Origin: JBOGNO01 sp050747245
Lineage (GTDB): Bacteria > Acidobacteriota > Terriglobia > Acidiferrales > UBA7541
Direction: 5' to 3'
DNA: 35,055 nucleotides
NCBI GenBank assembly: GCA_050747245.1
Contig: JBOGNO010000021.1
Span: 1-35,055 of the forward strand
The position numbers and the translations under genes are program-made. Positions 24,513 through 32,692 of the stretch are shown here, piece by piece (the stretch's first letter is position 1; each line of letters opens with the position of its first letter). A model generated the notes under the pieces. It made no database searches. It was given only the letters and a program-made list of their open reading frames with translations, and was not told the origin of the DNA.

Positions 24513-25159
24513 CCCTATTCAATCGCATTACCCCGCGGCGCTTCGGCTTGCCCCGCCGCGGCGGAGTATCCTGGTTTGGCATCGCCTGCGCTGCCGTTTT
24601 GATTTCGCTGGCCGTGAATTGGCCCGTAACCGCCCAGCTTCAGCAGTCCGGCGGTTCGGGAGGCTCCAACGCTTCCGTCAGCGCCACCGGCTCAGCCGTG
24701 CCCTCTTCCGCAACTTTCATCGGTGGCACGGACGGCGCGAACCTGCGCGGAATTTCCACCGACTCAAGCGGCAACGTTAACGTAAAAATTCAAAGCGGCA
24801 CGGTGAGCCTCTCCGGCGCCATCCCGGCCGGAACGAACGTCATCGGCAAGGTGATTCCGGCCACCGCGTGCGGCACCACGGTTGCCAACCAGGCTCTCGC
24901 GGCCGTGCCCACAAGCTCGACCGCGGTTTTTTCCTCCACCACCTGCCTCTGGATTATCGTGCTGAATAACACCACCGGTTCTTCGCTCACGGTGAGCGTC
25001 ACGGATAATCAAGGAACACCCATCAACGACGTCCTCACTTTTTCGATCCCGGCGAATTCGCAGCTCATTCAGCAATTGGGGGGCGTGCAATTCACTAGCG
25101 GCGTGAAGTGGTCCGCGTCCGCCTCCGGAGTGACCGGAGCTGTCCTCGGCTATCAGTGA
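24509..25159 (+). CDS. Membrane-anchored or exported hypothetical protein of phage-like operon
   Basis: The 216-residue product has a basic N terminus and a hydrophobic segment (WFGIACAAVLISLAVNWPVTA, about residues 22-42) acting as signal peptide or anchor. A Gly/Ser-rich linker and a beta-rich region follow. The C-terminal half has two Cys (TACGTT and TTCLWI) flanking strands, then LNNTTGSSLTVSVTDNQGTP and FSIPANSQLIQQLGGVQFTS. Export is surprising for a phage-module protein. It may be a surface or adhesion factor made by the lysogen, or a virion protein assembled in the periplasm. Function unknown. Confidence 0.65.
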   Translation: MTLFNRITPRRFGLPRRGGVSWFGIACAAVLISLAVNWPVTAQLQQSGGSGGSNASVSATGSAVPSSATFIGGTDGANLRGISTDSSGNVNVKIQSGTVSLSGAIPAGTNVIGKVIPATACGTTVANQALAAVPTSSTAVFSSTTCLWIIVLNNTTGSSLTVSVTDNQGTPINDVLTFSIPANSQLIQQLGGVQFTSGVKWSASASGVTGAVLGYQ

Positions 25160-25188
25160 TCGCACGAACTGCTCGGGGGAGATCCGGC

Positions 25189-25686
25189 GTGAAGAGATTC
25201 CTTCTGACGGCAGTTGCATTGCTTTCGATTGCGGCGCTCCTTTCCGCGCAATCGAATTTTTCTTCTCCCCTCGCGGTCTCCCAGAGCACGGCGGCGGCGG
25301 CATCTGCCCCGTGGGAGATGATTTCATCGGACGGCACGCGGAACATGGTCTGCACCAGCCGCGTGAATATCAACCAGACCGCAAGCTCCCAGCTGATCTC
25401 AGGAACCTCCTCGCAGAAAATCTATCTGTGCTCGGTGTTTCTGATCTCCGCGACAGCGCAGAACGTCGAACTCGTCGAGGGAACAGCCACAACCTGCGGG
25501 ACCGGTACGGCGGGACTCTGGGGTGGCGCGACAGCAGCAACGGGACCAAACCTCGCGGCAAACATGGGCTTCGTCATCGCTAGTTCTACGTACACCAATT
25601 TCACAGCGACCGCAGCGGATAACCTGTGTCTGTTGCAATCCGGCAGCGGCCAGGTGTCGGGCTATCTCACCTACATTTCGCAATGA
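25189..25686 (+). CDS. Exported hypothetical protein of phage-like operon
   Basis: The 165-residue product begins at GTG 25189, chosen for the GGGGGAG at 25175-25181 and because it opens a clean signal peptide (MKRFLLTAVALLSIAALLSAQ). The mature chain is beta-rich with four Cys: MVCTSRVNINQTASSQLISG, SQKIYLCSVFLISATAQNVE, EGTATTCGTGTAGLW and AADNLCLLQSGSGQVSGYLT. The spacing suggests disulfides, in keeping with an extracytoplasmic location. It overlaps the next gene by ATGA. Related in layout to the preceding gene product; function unknown. Confidence 0.68.
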   Translation: MKRFLLTAVALLSIAALLSAQSNFSSPLAVSQSTAAAASAPWEMISSDGTRNMVCTSRVNINQTASSQLISGTSSQKIYLCSVFLISATAQNVELVEGTATTCGTGTAGLWGGATAATGPNLAANMGFVIASSTYTNFTATAADNLCLLQSGSGQVSGYLTYISQ

Positions 25687-26435
25687 AAAGATTGCTCAGC
25701 CTCGGAATCCTTCTTCTTTGCGCGGCTCCGCTCAGGGGGAATCCTGCATTCGTGCAATCCGCGGGAAGCGGATCGGCCTGCTACAGCGGCAGCACTTCAA
25801 CGACCACGACGCAGACGTGCCAATTTGCTTCGAACACCGCAGGCGGCAATCTCTACGTCATATTTGCACGTTGGGGAAGCGGCACCGCTACGGCATCCCT
25901 CTCCGACACGGAGGGCAATTCCTTTAGTTCTACGTCCGGCGCGGTGAATATCTTCACCGATGGGACATCTTCTCAGCTTTTTTACGCGCAAAACGTCGCA
26001 GGTGGAACGAAGGACACCATCACGGTGACAATCTCTGCAAGCGTCCTGCGAATCGAGCTGATGATTTTCGAGTATTCCGGTGTAGCCAGTTCGAGTGCGC
26101 TTGACGCCCATAAGGAAGTAACCCAGGCATCCTCATCTTCCTCATGCGCCAGTGCGTCCGTGACGACCAGCGCGAACAATGACCTGATCGTCGGCGCTTG
26201 CAACCTGACCAACTCTCCCGACAGCCCGACCTTCACCGCTACTTCCGGATTCACTCTGAGGCTGTCGGGCGTACGCGAAGGCGAAGAGGACCGGATAAGC
26301 GCCGCGGGCACGTATACCTCGTCCATGGCGCTCAGTTCGAGCCACCATTCGATAACCCACGTAGCGGCTTTTTTTGCTGCGGCAGGCGGGCCGGCACCAA
26401 AGCATCCGCTTCCGCTGCTCGGAGTAGGCCTTTGA
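25683..26435 (+). CDS. Exported beta-sandwich protein of phage-like operon
   Basis: The 250-residue product starts at the ATG overlapping the upstream stop and has a signal peptide (MKRLLSLGILLLCAAPLRGNPA). Its core matches a widespread bacterial surface beta-sandwich domain: GGNLYVIFARWGSGTATASL, SDTEGNSFSSTSG, LFYAQNVAGGTKDTITVTIS, LMIFEYSGVASSSALDAHKE, VTTSANNDLIVGACNLT and FTLRLSGV. The C terminus (AAFFAAAGGPAPKHPLPLLGVGL) resembles a small hydrophobic sorting or anchor tail but lacks a basic end. It could be a receptor-binding or adhesion factor; the ligand is unknown. Confidence 0.68.
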   Translation: MKRLLSLGILLLCAAPLRGNPAFVQSAGSGSACYSGSTSTTTTQTCQFASNTAGGNLYVIFARWGSGTATASLSDTEGNSFSSTSGAVNIFTDGTSSQLFYAQNVAGGTKDTITVTISASVLRIELMIFEYSGVASSSALDAHKEVTQASSSSSCASASVTTSANNDLIVGACNLTNSPDSPTFTATSGFTLRLSGVREGEEDRISAAGTYTSSMALSSSHHSITHVAAFFAAAGGPAPKHPLPLLGVGL

Positions 26436-26456
26436 TTCAACTTGAGTTAAACTCCC

Positions 26457-26816
26457 ATGACCAAGAAAAACAAGAACGCAAAAACCACAAACGCTACTGC
26501 GCCTTTCACAGCACGTGCCGTCACGGCAGATTCCACTAAAGCGCCCCTACAGTCTCAGATACCAAAATCGTTTGGCGAGGCCATGCACGCCGTCGGTCTT
26601 GACGACCGATATATGGCGGAGAAGCTGAAAGTGCATCTGGATCGTGTTGGCAAGCCCGGAATGGAAAAACATTTTCTTGATTCCTTCAAGGAATGGGGCA
26701 AATTGGCAAGCGCCTATCCCGCGCCGGATCGAGCCCCCAGTGCGCCCGAAGCCGTATCCGTCCAGCTCGTTCACAATGTACCGCGCCCGTCGCATGAGGA
26801 ATCCTCCAAGGTTTGA
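26457..26816 (+). CDS. Possible small terminase subunit or DNA-packaging helper
   Basis: The 119-residue product has a Lys/Thr-rich N terminus (MTKKNKNAKTTN), then a helical core: SFGEAMHAVGLDDRYMAEKL, KVHLDR, EKHFLDSFKEWGKLASAYPA. The GLDD..MAEKLK.HLD stretch resembles the helix-turn-helix segment that opens several small terminase subunits. It precedes the large terminase by two genes, the usual place for the DNA-recognition subunit. No family-level proof is visible, and a different small DNA-binding role is possible. Confidence 0.5.
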   Translation: MTKKNKNAKTTNATAPFTARAVTADSTKAPLQSQIPKSFGEAMHAVGLDDRYMAEKLKVHLDRVGKPGMEKHFLDSFKEWGKLASAYPAPDRAPSAPEAVSVQLVHNVPRPSHEESSKV

Positions 26817-26847
26817 CCCGCGCAGTTCCTGAAAAGGAGAATCCGAA

Positions 26848-27015
26848 ATGAGCATTACCACCAAGAGCTTGAGCTATCTGATTCAGCTTGCCGGATTGGG
26901 TGTATTTGCCGTCGGCGCTGTTTTGAGCATGCACCACATCGCGATTGCCGCGTGCTTCTCTGGTGGCGCGGCCGCGATCTACGTTGGCGGCAAAATCCGC
27001 ACCACCGGTCTGTGA
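26848..27015 (+). CDS. Small two-helix membrane protein, holin-like
   Basis: A 55-codon frame starting MSITTKSLSYLIQLAGLG has a strong AGGAGA ribosome binding site 8 nt before its ATG. It holds two hydrophobic segments, YLIQLAGLGVFAVGAVLSM and IAIAACFSGGAAAIYVGG, separated by HH, and a basic end (KIRTTGL). Size, two membrane helices and position inside the packaging genes suit a holin or a small phage membrane protein. No endolysin is seen nearby, so lysis function is only inferred. Confidence 0.62.
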   Translation: MSITTKSLSYLIQLAGLGVFAVGAVLSMHHIAIAACFSGGAAAIYVGGKIRTTGL

Positions 27016-27040
27016 TTTGAGCTGGTCTTTCCTAGGTGTC

Positions 27041-28669
27041 ATGAACACAAAAACTCAATTCGCCGATGCGGGCCATTTCTCGGACGCACTTCCCACCACA
27101 TTAGGCGCGCCCCAAGCTCTGTCGCGGCAAATCTATTTGGACTATAGCCCGTTCCCAAAGCAGCAGGAGTTTCACTCTTCGCCGGCGAGGTACCGGCTAT
27201 TCGGCGGCGCTGCCGGCCCGGGCAAGACAAAAGCCCTGCTCATGGAGGCCATTCTCCAGGCGAATGCGCATTCCGGCGTGGATACGCTACTACTGCGTCG
27301 CACATATTCCGAACTCGAATCCACTCTCTTGCAATATTTTCGCCGCGACATTCCGCGCGCTCTCTATCGCAGCTTCAACACGACCAAGCACATTGTTACC
27401 TGGCACAATGGCTCGACCACTCGCTTTGGCTACTGCCGGAATGAAGGCGATGTTTTCCAGTATCAGGGCGGGGAATTCGTCTTCATCGGAATTGACGAGC
27501 TCACTCACTTCACCTTGCGCCAGTGGCAATTTCTCACCAGCCGCAACCGTTGCTCCGTCGCTGGAACATTTCCAAACATGGCTGGCGCCACCAATCCGGG
27601 AAATATCGGCCACGCTTGGGTCAAGGCGCTTTGGATTGACCGTGTCCCCGCGCCGGGAATGGACCGGCCGGATGAGTATGACCCGGCGGACTACGCCTTC
27701 ATTCCCGCTCGCATCTCAGACAACCCCATTTTCCGGCACGACGCGGGCTATCTCAAGACTCTCGAAGCCCTGCCGTCGCATCTGCGCCAGGCGTTTCTCG
27801 AAGGCGATTGGAATGTTTTCTCCGGACAGTACTTTGATGTCTTCTCTCCGGATCGCCATGTCGTTCGGGCCGAAAATCTTCCCATCCTGCGTTGGTGGCC
27901 CCGGTGGATTTCAATTGACTGGGGATTCGAACATCCAGCGGCCGTCTACTGGCATACCTGTGATTCTAGCAATGCTCCCCCTACTGACTCGGCGACTCAA
28001 CAGCCTGTTTCGTCTCCCACCGAGCTTGAAGCGCAACTGGGTAATGCTTCGCAACCTCGGACTATCGCAGTACCGCGCCGGCGAGTCTTCACCTATCGCG
28101 AACTTGTGCAACAGCATCTTGCCCCGCGCTCCCTCGCGCAGGAAATCGTCGAGCGCTCGCGCGACCGCGAAGGTTACTCTGAAAAGATCGACGCCATTTA
28201 TCTTTCTCCCGACGCATTCGCTCAGCGCACCGCGGAGGCTTCCATCGCCGAGCAGATGGGCGATGCATTCTCACTCGCCGGCATGCCGCGTCCTGTCCCC
28301 GCAGACAACGATCGCGTCGGCGGGTGGATGCGCATGTACCAGATGTTGGCCGACGATGAATGGCTCCTCGCGTCTAACTGCGAAAAGCTCATCGAATCGC
28401 TTCCGCTGTTGATTCGTGATCCGGCCCGCGTCGAAGACGTCCTGAAATATGACGGCGACGACGCCGCGGATGCTGCGCGCTATGGATTGAAGTCTCGTGC
28501 CCCTCACGCGAATCCCCCATTCCCGGATCGTGTCGCCGCCAAAATCACCTCCGCGGATCCCACCATCCGCGCGATTCAGGCACGCAAGGCTTTGATCGAG
28601 GAACGCAAACGCGGGCAGCCAATCTCATTTCTCCACCGCCCAGGTGGTGTGGAAGATTCGAGTCATTGA
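27041..28669 (+). CDS. Phage terminase large subunit (TerL)
   Basis: The 542-residue protein is the DNA-packaging motor. The ATPase domain has Walker A GGAAGPGKT (residues 55-63), an adenine/Arg region LLLRRTYSELESTL, Walker B FVFIGIDE (D152, E153) and the coupling motif AGATNPGN. The RNase H-like nuclease domain shows ISIDWGFEHP (D293), a second acidic site near IYLSPDAF, and the end motif YDGDDAADAARYG (D471-D477). A stretch of about 40 residues rich in S, T, P and Q is inserted between the first nuclease strand and VFTYRELVQQ. All key acidic residues are present, so the enzyme looks intact. The ATG at 27041 is chosen; an upstream frame to 26945 would overlap the holin-like gene. Confidence 0.95.
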   Translation: MNTKTQFADAGHFSDALPTTLGAPQALSRQIYLDYSPFPKQQEFHSSPARYRLFGGAAGPGKTKALLMEAILQANAHSGVDTLLLRRTYSELESTLLQYFRRDIPRALYRSFNTTKHIVTWHNGSTTRFGYCRNEGDVFQYQGGEFVFIGIDELTHFTLRQWQFLTSRNRCSVAGTFPNMAGATNPGNIGHAWVKALWIDRVPAPGMDRPDEYDPADYAFIPARISDNPIFRHDAGYLKTLEALPSHLRQAFLEGDWNVFSGQYFDVFSPDRHVVRAENLPILRWWPRWISIDWGFEHPAAVYWHTCDSSNAPPTDSATQQPVSSPTELEAQLGNASQPRTIAVPRRRVFTYRELVQQHLAPRSLAQEIVERSRDREGYSEKIDAIYLSPDAFAQRTAEASIAEQMGDAFSLAGMPRPVPADNDRVGGWMRMYQMLADDEWLLASNCEKLIESLPLLIRDPARVEDVLKYDGDDAADAARYGLKSRAPHANPPFPDRVAAKITSADPTIRAIQARKALIEERKRGQPISFLHRPGGVEDSSH

Positions 28670-28670
28670 C

Positions 28671-29030
28671 ATGAGCCTCCGCAAGATATGGCATTGGCTT
28701 GTAACTTCGCGTCGCACGCGCGCGCTCGAGGAGGAAATCGCACGCCTTCGCCAGCAGAATTTTGCGCTCGTCAGTTCGATCCTGGGCGCTACGGGCGTTC
28801 CGCCCCTTCGGATGTTTTCGGGGAAGGGCAAGAATGCATGCTCTTCCATCGGCAAGATTCAACCATCGGCGCGAGTCTCCTTGGCACAAGATCGAAGAGC
28901 TCCCCAGCCGCTGCGGCGTCTTTCCTGGCATCAAATTGGAATGCGGGCTGAATTGGCGGAAGCCCGCCTCCTGCGCATGCGCTCAAATGTCGGCGTCGTC
29001 ACGGCTCCGTCGCGCCCTGATGACGCTTAG
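28671..29030 (+). CDS. Small coiled-coil protein between terminase and portal
   Basis: The 119-residue product starts 1 bp past the terminase stop, so it is likely co-translated. Residues about 19-34 (RALEEEIARLRQQNFA) form a coiled coil, followed by ALVSSILGATGVPPLRMF and a basic, Arg/Ser-rich middle. Near the end, PLRRLSWHQIGMRAELAEAR looks like a helical packing motif. No signal peptide. It is not recognised. The basic middle region is less conserved-looking than the two ends, and a compensated frameshift cannot be excluded. Confidence 0.58.
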   Translation: MSLRKIWHWLVTSRRTRALEEEIARLRQQNFALVSSILGATGVPPLRMFSGKGKNACSSIGKIQPSARVSLAQDRRAPQPLRRLSWHQIGMRAELAEARLLRMRSNVGVVTAPSRPDDA

Positions 29031-29139
29031 GAAACACCATCCCCAGATGGGATTGCACCGTTGCGCCGCAGCGAATACCTTCTCTCGCGGGTCATCCTGG
29101 CCTGCTTGCGAAGCACCCGACGCTTGGGAGGGTCGAGCA

Positions 29140-30099
29140 TTGTCTGAGTTGAGGACGGAGACTCGGATCGGGACGACGGACGAACGCAGGATCGAGTGGA
29201 GGTCCCCCATCCGCGCGCGAAGGCGCATACCCCGTTGGGTACCCGTTATTTGCGGGATCCTTCTGACGCTTCTTGTCGTCACCTTTGTTTCTCAATCGGC
29301 TTCGAATTTCTTCTCGCGTCGCACGATTGCCGCGCGCATCGATGCCGCTGACCGCCCCAGCGCCGCCAGCTTCAGCTTGCGCCTCGGGCAGACACTCGAA
29401 CAATCTCTTGCAAGCGCGCAGCAGAAGAATCCAGCTCAGGCTGTCGATCAGCTCAATGCCGCCATCGTGATGATTCAGGATGCTCGCACGGCGCAAATGC
29501 AGCTTCCTCCGGACCTCTTCGCTGAAACGTCGGGGCAACTTGATCGTATCCATGCGGAATTGCAGGATCCCCAGTCGGCTGCAGTCGTGCAGAATGCGCG
29601 CGTAGAACTGGCCACGCTCCGTTCGGGAATCGAGACCTTCGCCCCTCCCGCTCGCACCGTGCCCTGGACGGAGACATTTCGCCTTTCCGCGAATTCCGAA
29701 TTTAAGCCCAATTCCACTGCGCGATTGGCGTTGCAGCTGAACGCAAACTATCGCCTAGTCGCGGAGAACACTCAGAAACCGCAGGCCGATTCTGCAGGTT
29801 TGCTTCTCGACGGAACGTCACTTGGTGAAGCGGAGTTTTTCGCACCGCCGTCGTCAAGGCTTTATGTCGAAAATGTCCGTGTGGAAGATGTGGCGCTCCA
29901 GAATGGCACGCAAACCCTCGACGGGATTCATTGGACAAACGTTGCTTTCGTCGGCACCTCGATTCGTTTCACGGGGGGCTCACTCGAGCTCAGAAACGCG
30001 CGATTTATCCATTGCTCCTTTGATTTTGCCCCCGGCGATCGATCTTCGCGCCTGGCAGATGCCATTGCGCGCGGCACAGTTTCTCTCGTCCTTTACTAG
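29140..30099 (+). CDS. Membrane-anchored hypothetical protein in the phage-like operon
   Basis: The 319-residue product is assigned a TTG start at 29140 because GGGAGGG (29125-29131) is correctly spaced; an in-frame ATG at 29020 overlapping the previous gene is possible but adds a low-quality, arginine-rich lead. A single membrane helix (about residues 33-50, WVPVICGILLTLLVVTFV) follows a basic tail, so most of the protein is outside the cytoplasm. A helical region (AVDQLNAAIVMIQDARTAQM) leads to a beta-rich end with repeated-strand features (FVGTSIRFTGGSLELRNARF). That end resembles pentapeptide-like or beta-helix strands. Function unknown; such a protein between terminase and portal is unusual. 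Confidence 0.62.
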   Translation: MSELRTETRIGTTDERRIEWRSPIRARRRIPRWVPVICGILLTLLVVTFVSQSASNFFSRRTIAARIDAADRPSAASFSLRLGQTLEQSLASAQQKNPAQAVDQLNAAIVMIQDARTAQMQLPPDLFAETSGQLDRIHAELQDPQSAAVVQNARVELATLRSGIETFAPPARTVPWTETFRLSANSEFKPNSTARLALQLNANYRLVAENTQKPQADSAGLLLDGTSLGEAEFFAPPSSRLYVENVRVEDVALQNGTQTLDGIHWTNVAFVGTSIRFTGGSLELRNARFIHCSFDFAPGDRSSRLADAIARGTVSLVLY

Positions 30100-30271
30100 C
30101 TGATTCGCGACCCGCGGATCGTCTTCGCCGCTCAAGAAAACTTCTGCGGATTCAAATCGCACCTTCCTGCGCGTTGTCAGGAATCTTGGCCTAGGTACAG
30201 CCGCGCTTTGACACGTCGGCTCTGTACTCTGAACTCTTTGGGCTTCGGCATCCCGTTCGTATGAGGTAGTT

Positions 30272-32665
30272 ATGGCGACCAGCCCTAAATTCGATGCAGT
30301 GCCGCTTCCCGACCCGGCCGTAGTCCCCGTGGAGGGTCCGGCCCCGCAATCGGAGGATTTTGAGAACGAAACCTCCGAGACGGGCTCTGTCCGCTTTCCC
30401 GCAGCTTCGCTCGATTTCGGGCCGAACAACGAAAACCTTCCCGCTCGATTGCAGGAAACACTGCGCCGACTGGTTTTGGAATTTTCCACAGAATCGGACC
30501 ATGCACGCCGCGGAGAGATTCGTCGCGTCAAGCAAGCGCACCAGTACTGGCGCGGTCTCCAATACTTGTGGTGGAGCGAGCGCGACCAGAACTGGCACCT
30601 TCCCTTCGAGCAGAAAATTACCGACCAAACCTCCGTCGAAGACTTGCCGCGCTATGAATTCGTCACCAATATTTACCAGGCTTTCGGCCTTTCCATCATG
30701 GCGGTGTTATCCCAGGATGTCCCGCGCGCGCGTTTCTTTCCGCAGTCGGCGCAATCCGAAGATGACCTTGCAACCGCTCGGGCTGCCAGTGAAGTCGCCA
30801 AACTCATCGAACAGAACAACCGCGTCGGCAATCTGATCGTCGATGAAGCCTTTCACCTTTGGACTGGCGGAAAAGTTGGGGCCTATGTTCGGTTTGTCGT
30901 CGATGGCCAGCGCTTTGGATTTCATCCCGAAGCGGAAATGACCGCGCGGCAGGTGAAACTCGGCGAGGATTTGTGGCGCTGCCAGACCTGTGGCCAGGAG
31001 TCCCCAGCGCGGCCGCTCGCCGCCGCAATTGTGCTCCCCGGTGTGCCGGCCGCGTCATCGATGCCTGGTCCGACGGGGCAGGGAATCGCACTCCCAATGT
31101 GCGCAACCTGCGGTTCCCAATTCGTCTCGGAGGATTTCATTCCTGCTGACGTCGTCACTGTTCCTTCTCTCGAGACGCGTGCTCGTTGCCCGAATGGGCA
31201 GGAAGTCATCTCCATCGTCGGTGCGCTCGAGCTCAAGACTCCGCCGTGGGCCAACGAGATGCACGAGTATCCTTACATGCAGTGGAACATGGAGGTGCAT
31301 CAGGCCCGCTTGCGGGCAGCTTATCCCCACGCCGCGAATAAAATTGGCCCCCCTGTTGCTCCTGGCGCGAGCGCGCAGTACGAGCGCCTTGCACGGCTCG
31401 CTCAGTCCCAGGGCGGTCCGCTCACCGAGGGCGGCGATTTCAACGTCAACCTGATTACTTTTCAGAGGACCTGGCTGCGCCCCTGGGCTTTTTACCAGCT
31501 TGAAGATAAAGTCCTGCGCGACGCTTTACTCGAACTCTTTCCGGATGGATGCTATGTCGCGCTTGCTGGCGATGCCTATTGCGAGTCGCGAAACGAAAGC
31601 ATGGACGAACACTGGCGCGTGATGCACGCGCTGCCCGGCGATGGTTCGAGTGGAAGACCGGCGATCGGCGATTCGCTCATTTCCGTTCAGGAGCGTTTCA
31701 ACACTCTCTCAAACCTTCAAATAGAAACTTACGAGTACGGCATACCTCCCATCTACGCGGATAGCGAGGTACTCGATTTTGACGCTCTCCAGAACACCTC
31801 CGCCGAGCCCGGCGCGCATTACCCTGCGAAAGCAAAGCCCGGACAATCCCTTGCTGCAGGGTTTTTTCAGCCCGCGCCTGCGCAGATTCCTCCTGACCTG
31901 GCCGAGCACGCGGCGAATTTGATGGGTCCCGTGGCGCAGTTTCTCACGGGCGCATTTCCTGCGCTCTTCGGCGGTGCGCTCACCAATAACGACACGGCCT
32001 CCGGCTACGCCATGGCCCGCGACCAGGCCATGGGTCGCATCGGCCTCGTGTGGCGCCGCATGAAATTTTTTCACGCGGACGTAATGGCTCTGGCTGTGGA
32101 TTGTTTTCGGCGGAATCGTGCCAACGATGTCGAGGTCACCTTGCTCGGCGCAGGCTCTGCATTCGAATCGAAATGGATTCGCCTCGCAGATTTGAAAGGA
32201 AATCTATTCGCTTATCCCGAAACGGATGAGCAGTTTCCGACCCTGTGGGCGCAACAGCGCGGTGTCTTGATGCAATTGATGTCCAGTTCTGATCCTCAGA
32301 TTCAGCAGGTGCTCGCCGCGCCGGAGAATCTCGCGCTGCTCAAGCGCCTGATCGGCCTCGAAGACCTGGTGATTCCGAATGAAGAATCGCGCGTGAAGCA
32401 AGCCCGCGAGATCGCCCAGCTCCTAATGGAACATCCCGCGGTTCAGTCCGATGCGCCGACGGGCCACGAAACGATCGTGCCGAGTATGCTGCCGGATGCT
32501 TTCACGGACAATCACGCCGTCGAGCTCGAGACCTGCAAGCGCTGGTTTTCCTCTGACGCGGGCCAGCTTGCGAAAATCGATCAGCCTGCGGGGTACATGA
32601 ACGTGCGCGCACATGCAGTTCTTCACGCGCAGTACTTGAAAAATTCGTCCGCTTCGTCAGCTTAG
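30272..32665 (+). CDS. Phage portal protein with inserted Cys4 motif
   Basis: The 797-residue protein is a probable portal, the dodecameric ring through which DNA is packaged. Supporting segments are YWRGLQYLWWSERDQNW, YEFVTNIYQAFGLSIMAVLS, the middle AIGDSLISVQERFNTLSNLQ and NLMGPVAQFLTGAFPALFGG with NDTASGYAMARDQAMGRIG, and a helical C terminus. Its length and layout fit large P22-like portals. Between about residues 237 and 280 it carries CQTC (C237, C240) and CATC (C277, C280), with a further Cys at 306, which suggests an inserted zinc knuckle. It follows a 172-bp gap after the membrane protein gene. The portal call rests on layout and position next to TerL. Confidence 0.82.
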   Translation: MATSPKFDAVPLPDPAVVPVEGPAPQSEDFENETSETGSVRFPAASLDFGPNNENLPARLQETLRRLVLEFSTESDHARRGEIRRVKQAHQYWRGLQYLWWSERDQNWHLPFEQKITDQTSVEDLPRYEFVTNIYQAFGLSIMAVLSQDVPRARFFPQSAQSEDDLATARAASEVAKLIEQNNRVGNLIVDEAFHLWTGGKVGAYVRFVVDGQRFGFHPEAEMTARQVKLGEDLWRCQTCGQESPARPLAAAIVLPGVPAASSMPGPTGQGIALPMCATCGSQFVSEDFIPADVVTVPSLETRARCPNGQEVISIVGALELKTPPWANEMHEYPYMQWNMEVHQARLRAAYPHAANKIGPPVAPGASAQYERLARLAQSQGGPLTEGGDFNVNLITFQRTWLRPWAFYQLEDKVLRDALLELFPDGCYVALAGDAYCESRNESMDEHWRVMHALPGDGSSGRPAIGDSLISVQERFNTLSNLQIETYEYGIPPIYADSEVLDFDALQNTSAEPGAHYPAKAKPGQSLAAGFFQPAPAQIPPDLAEHAANLMGPVAQFLTGAFPALFGGALTNNDTASGYAMARDQAMGRIGLVWRRMKFFHADVMALAVDCFRRNRANDVEVTLLGAGSAFESKWIRLADLKGNLFAYPETDEQFPTLWAQQRGVLMQLMSSSDPQIQQVLAAPENLALLKRLIGLEDLVIPNEESRVKQAREIAQLLMEHPAVQSDAPTGHETIVPSMLPDAFTDNHAVELETCKRWFSSDAGQLAKIDQPAGYMNVRAHAVLHAQYLKNSSASSA

Positions 32666-32692
32666 TTGGCGCAGTTCCGGGTGTGAACGTTA

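Noticed and set aside
28762..29139. N-terminal extension of the membrane-anchored phage-operon protein
   Set aside because: The extension overlaps the coiled-coil gene in another frame and is Arg/Cys-rich; the TTG at 29140 has a proper ribosome binding site.
30208..30236. TTGACA upstream of the portal gene as a second promoter
   Set aside because: No acceptable -10 hexamer is found at 16-18 bp spacing (GAACTC at 17 bp).
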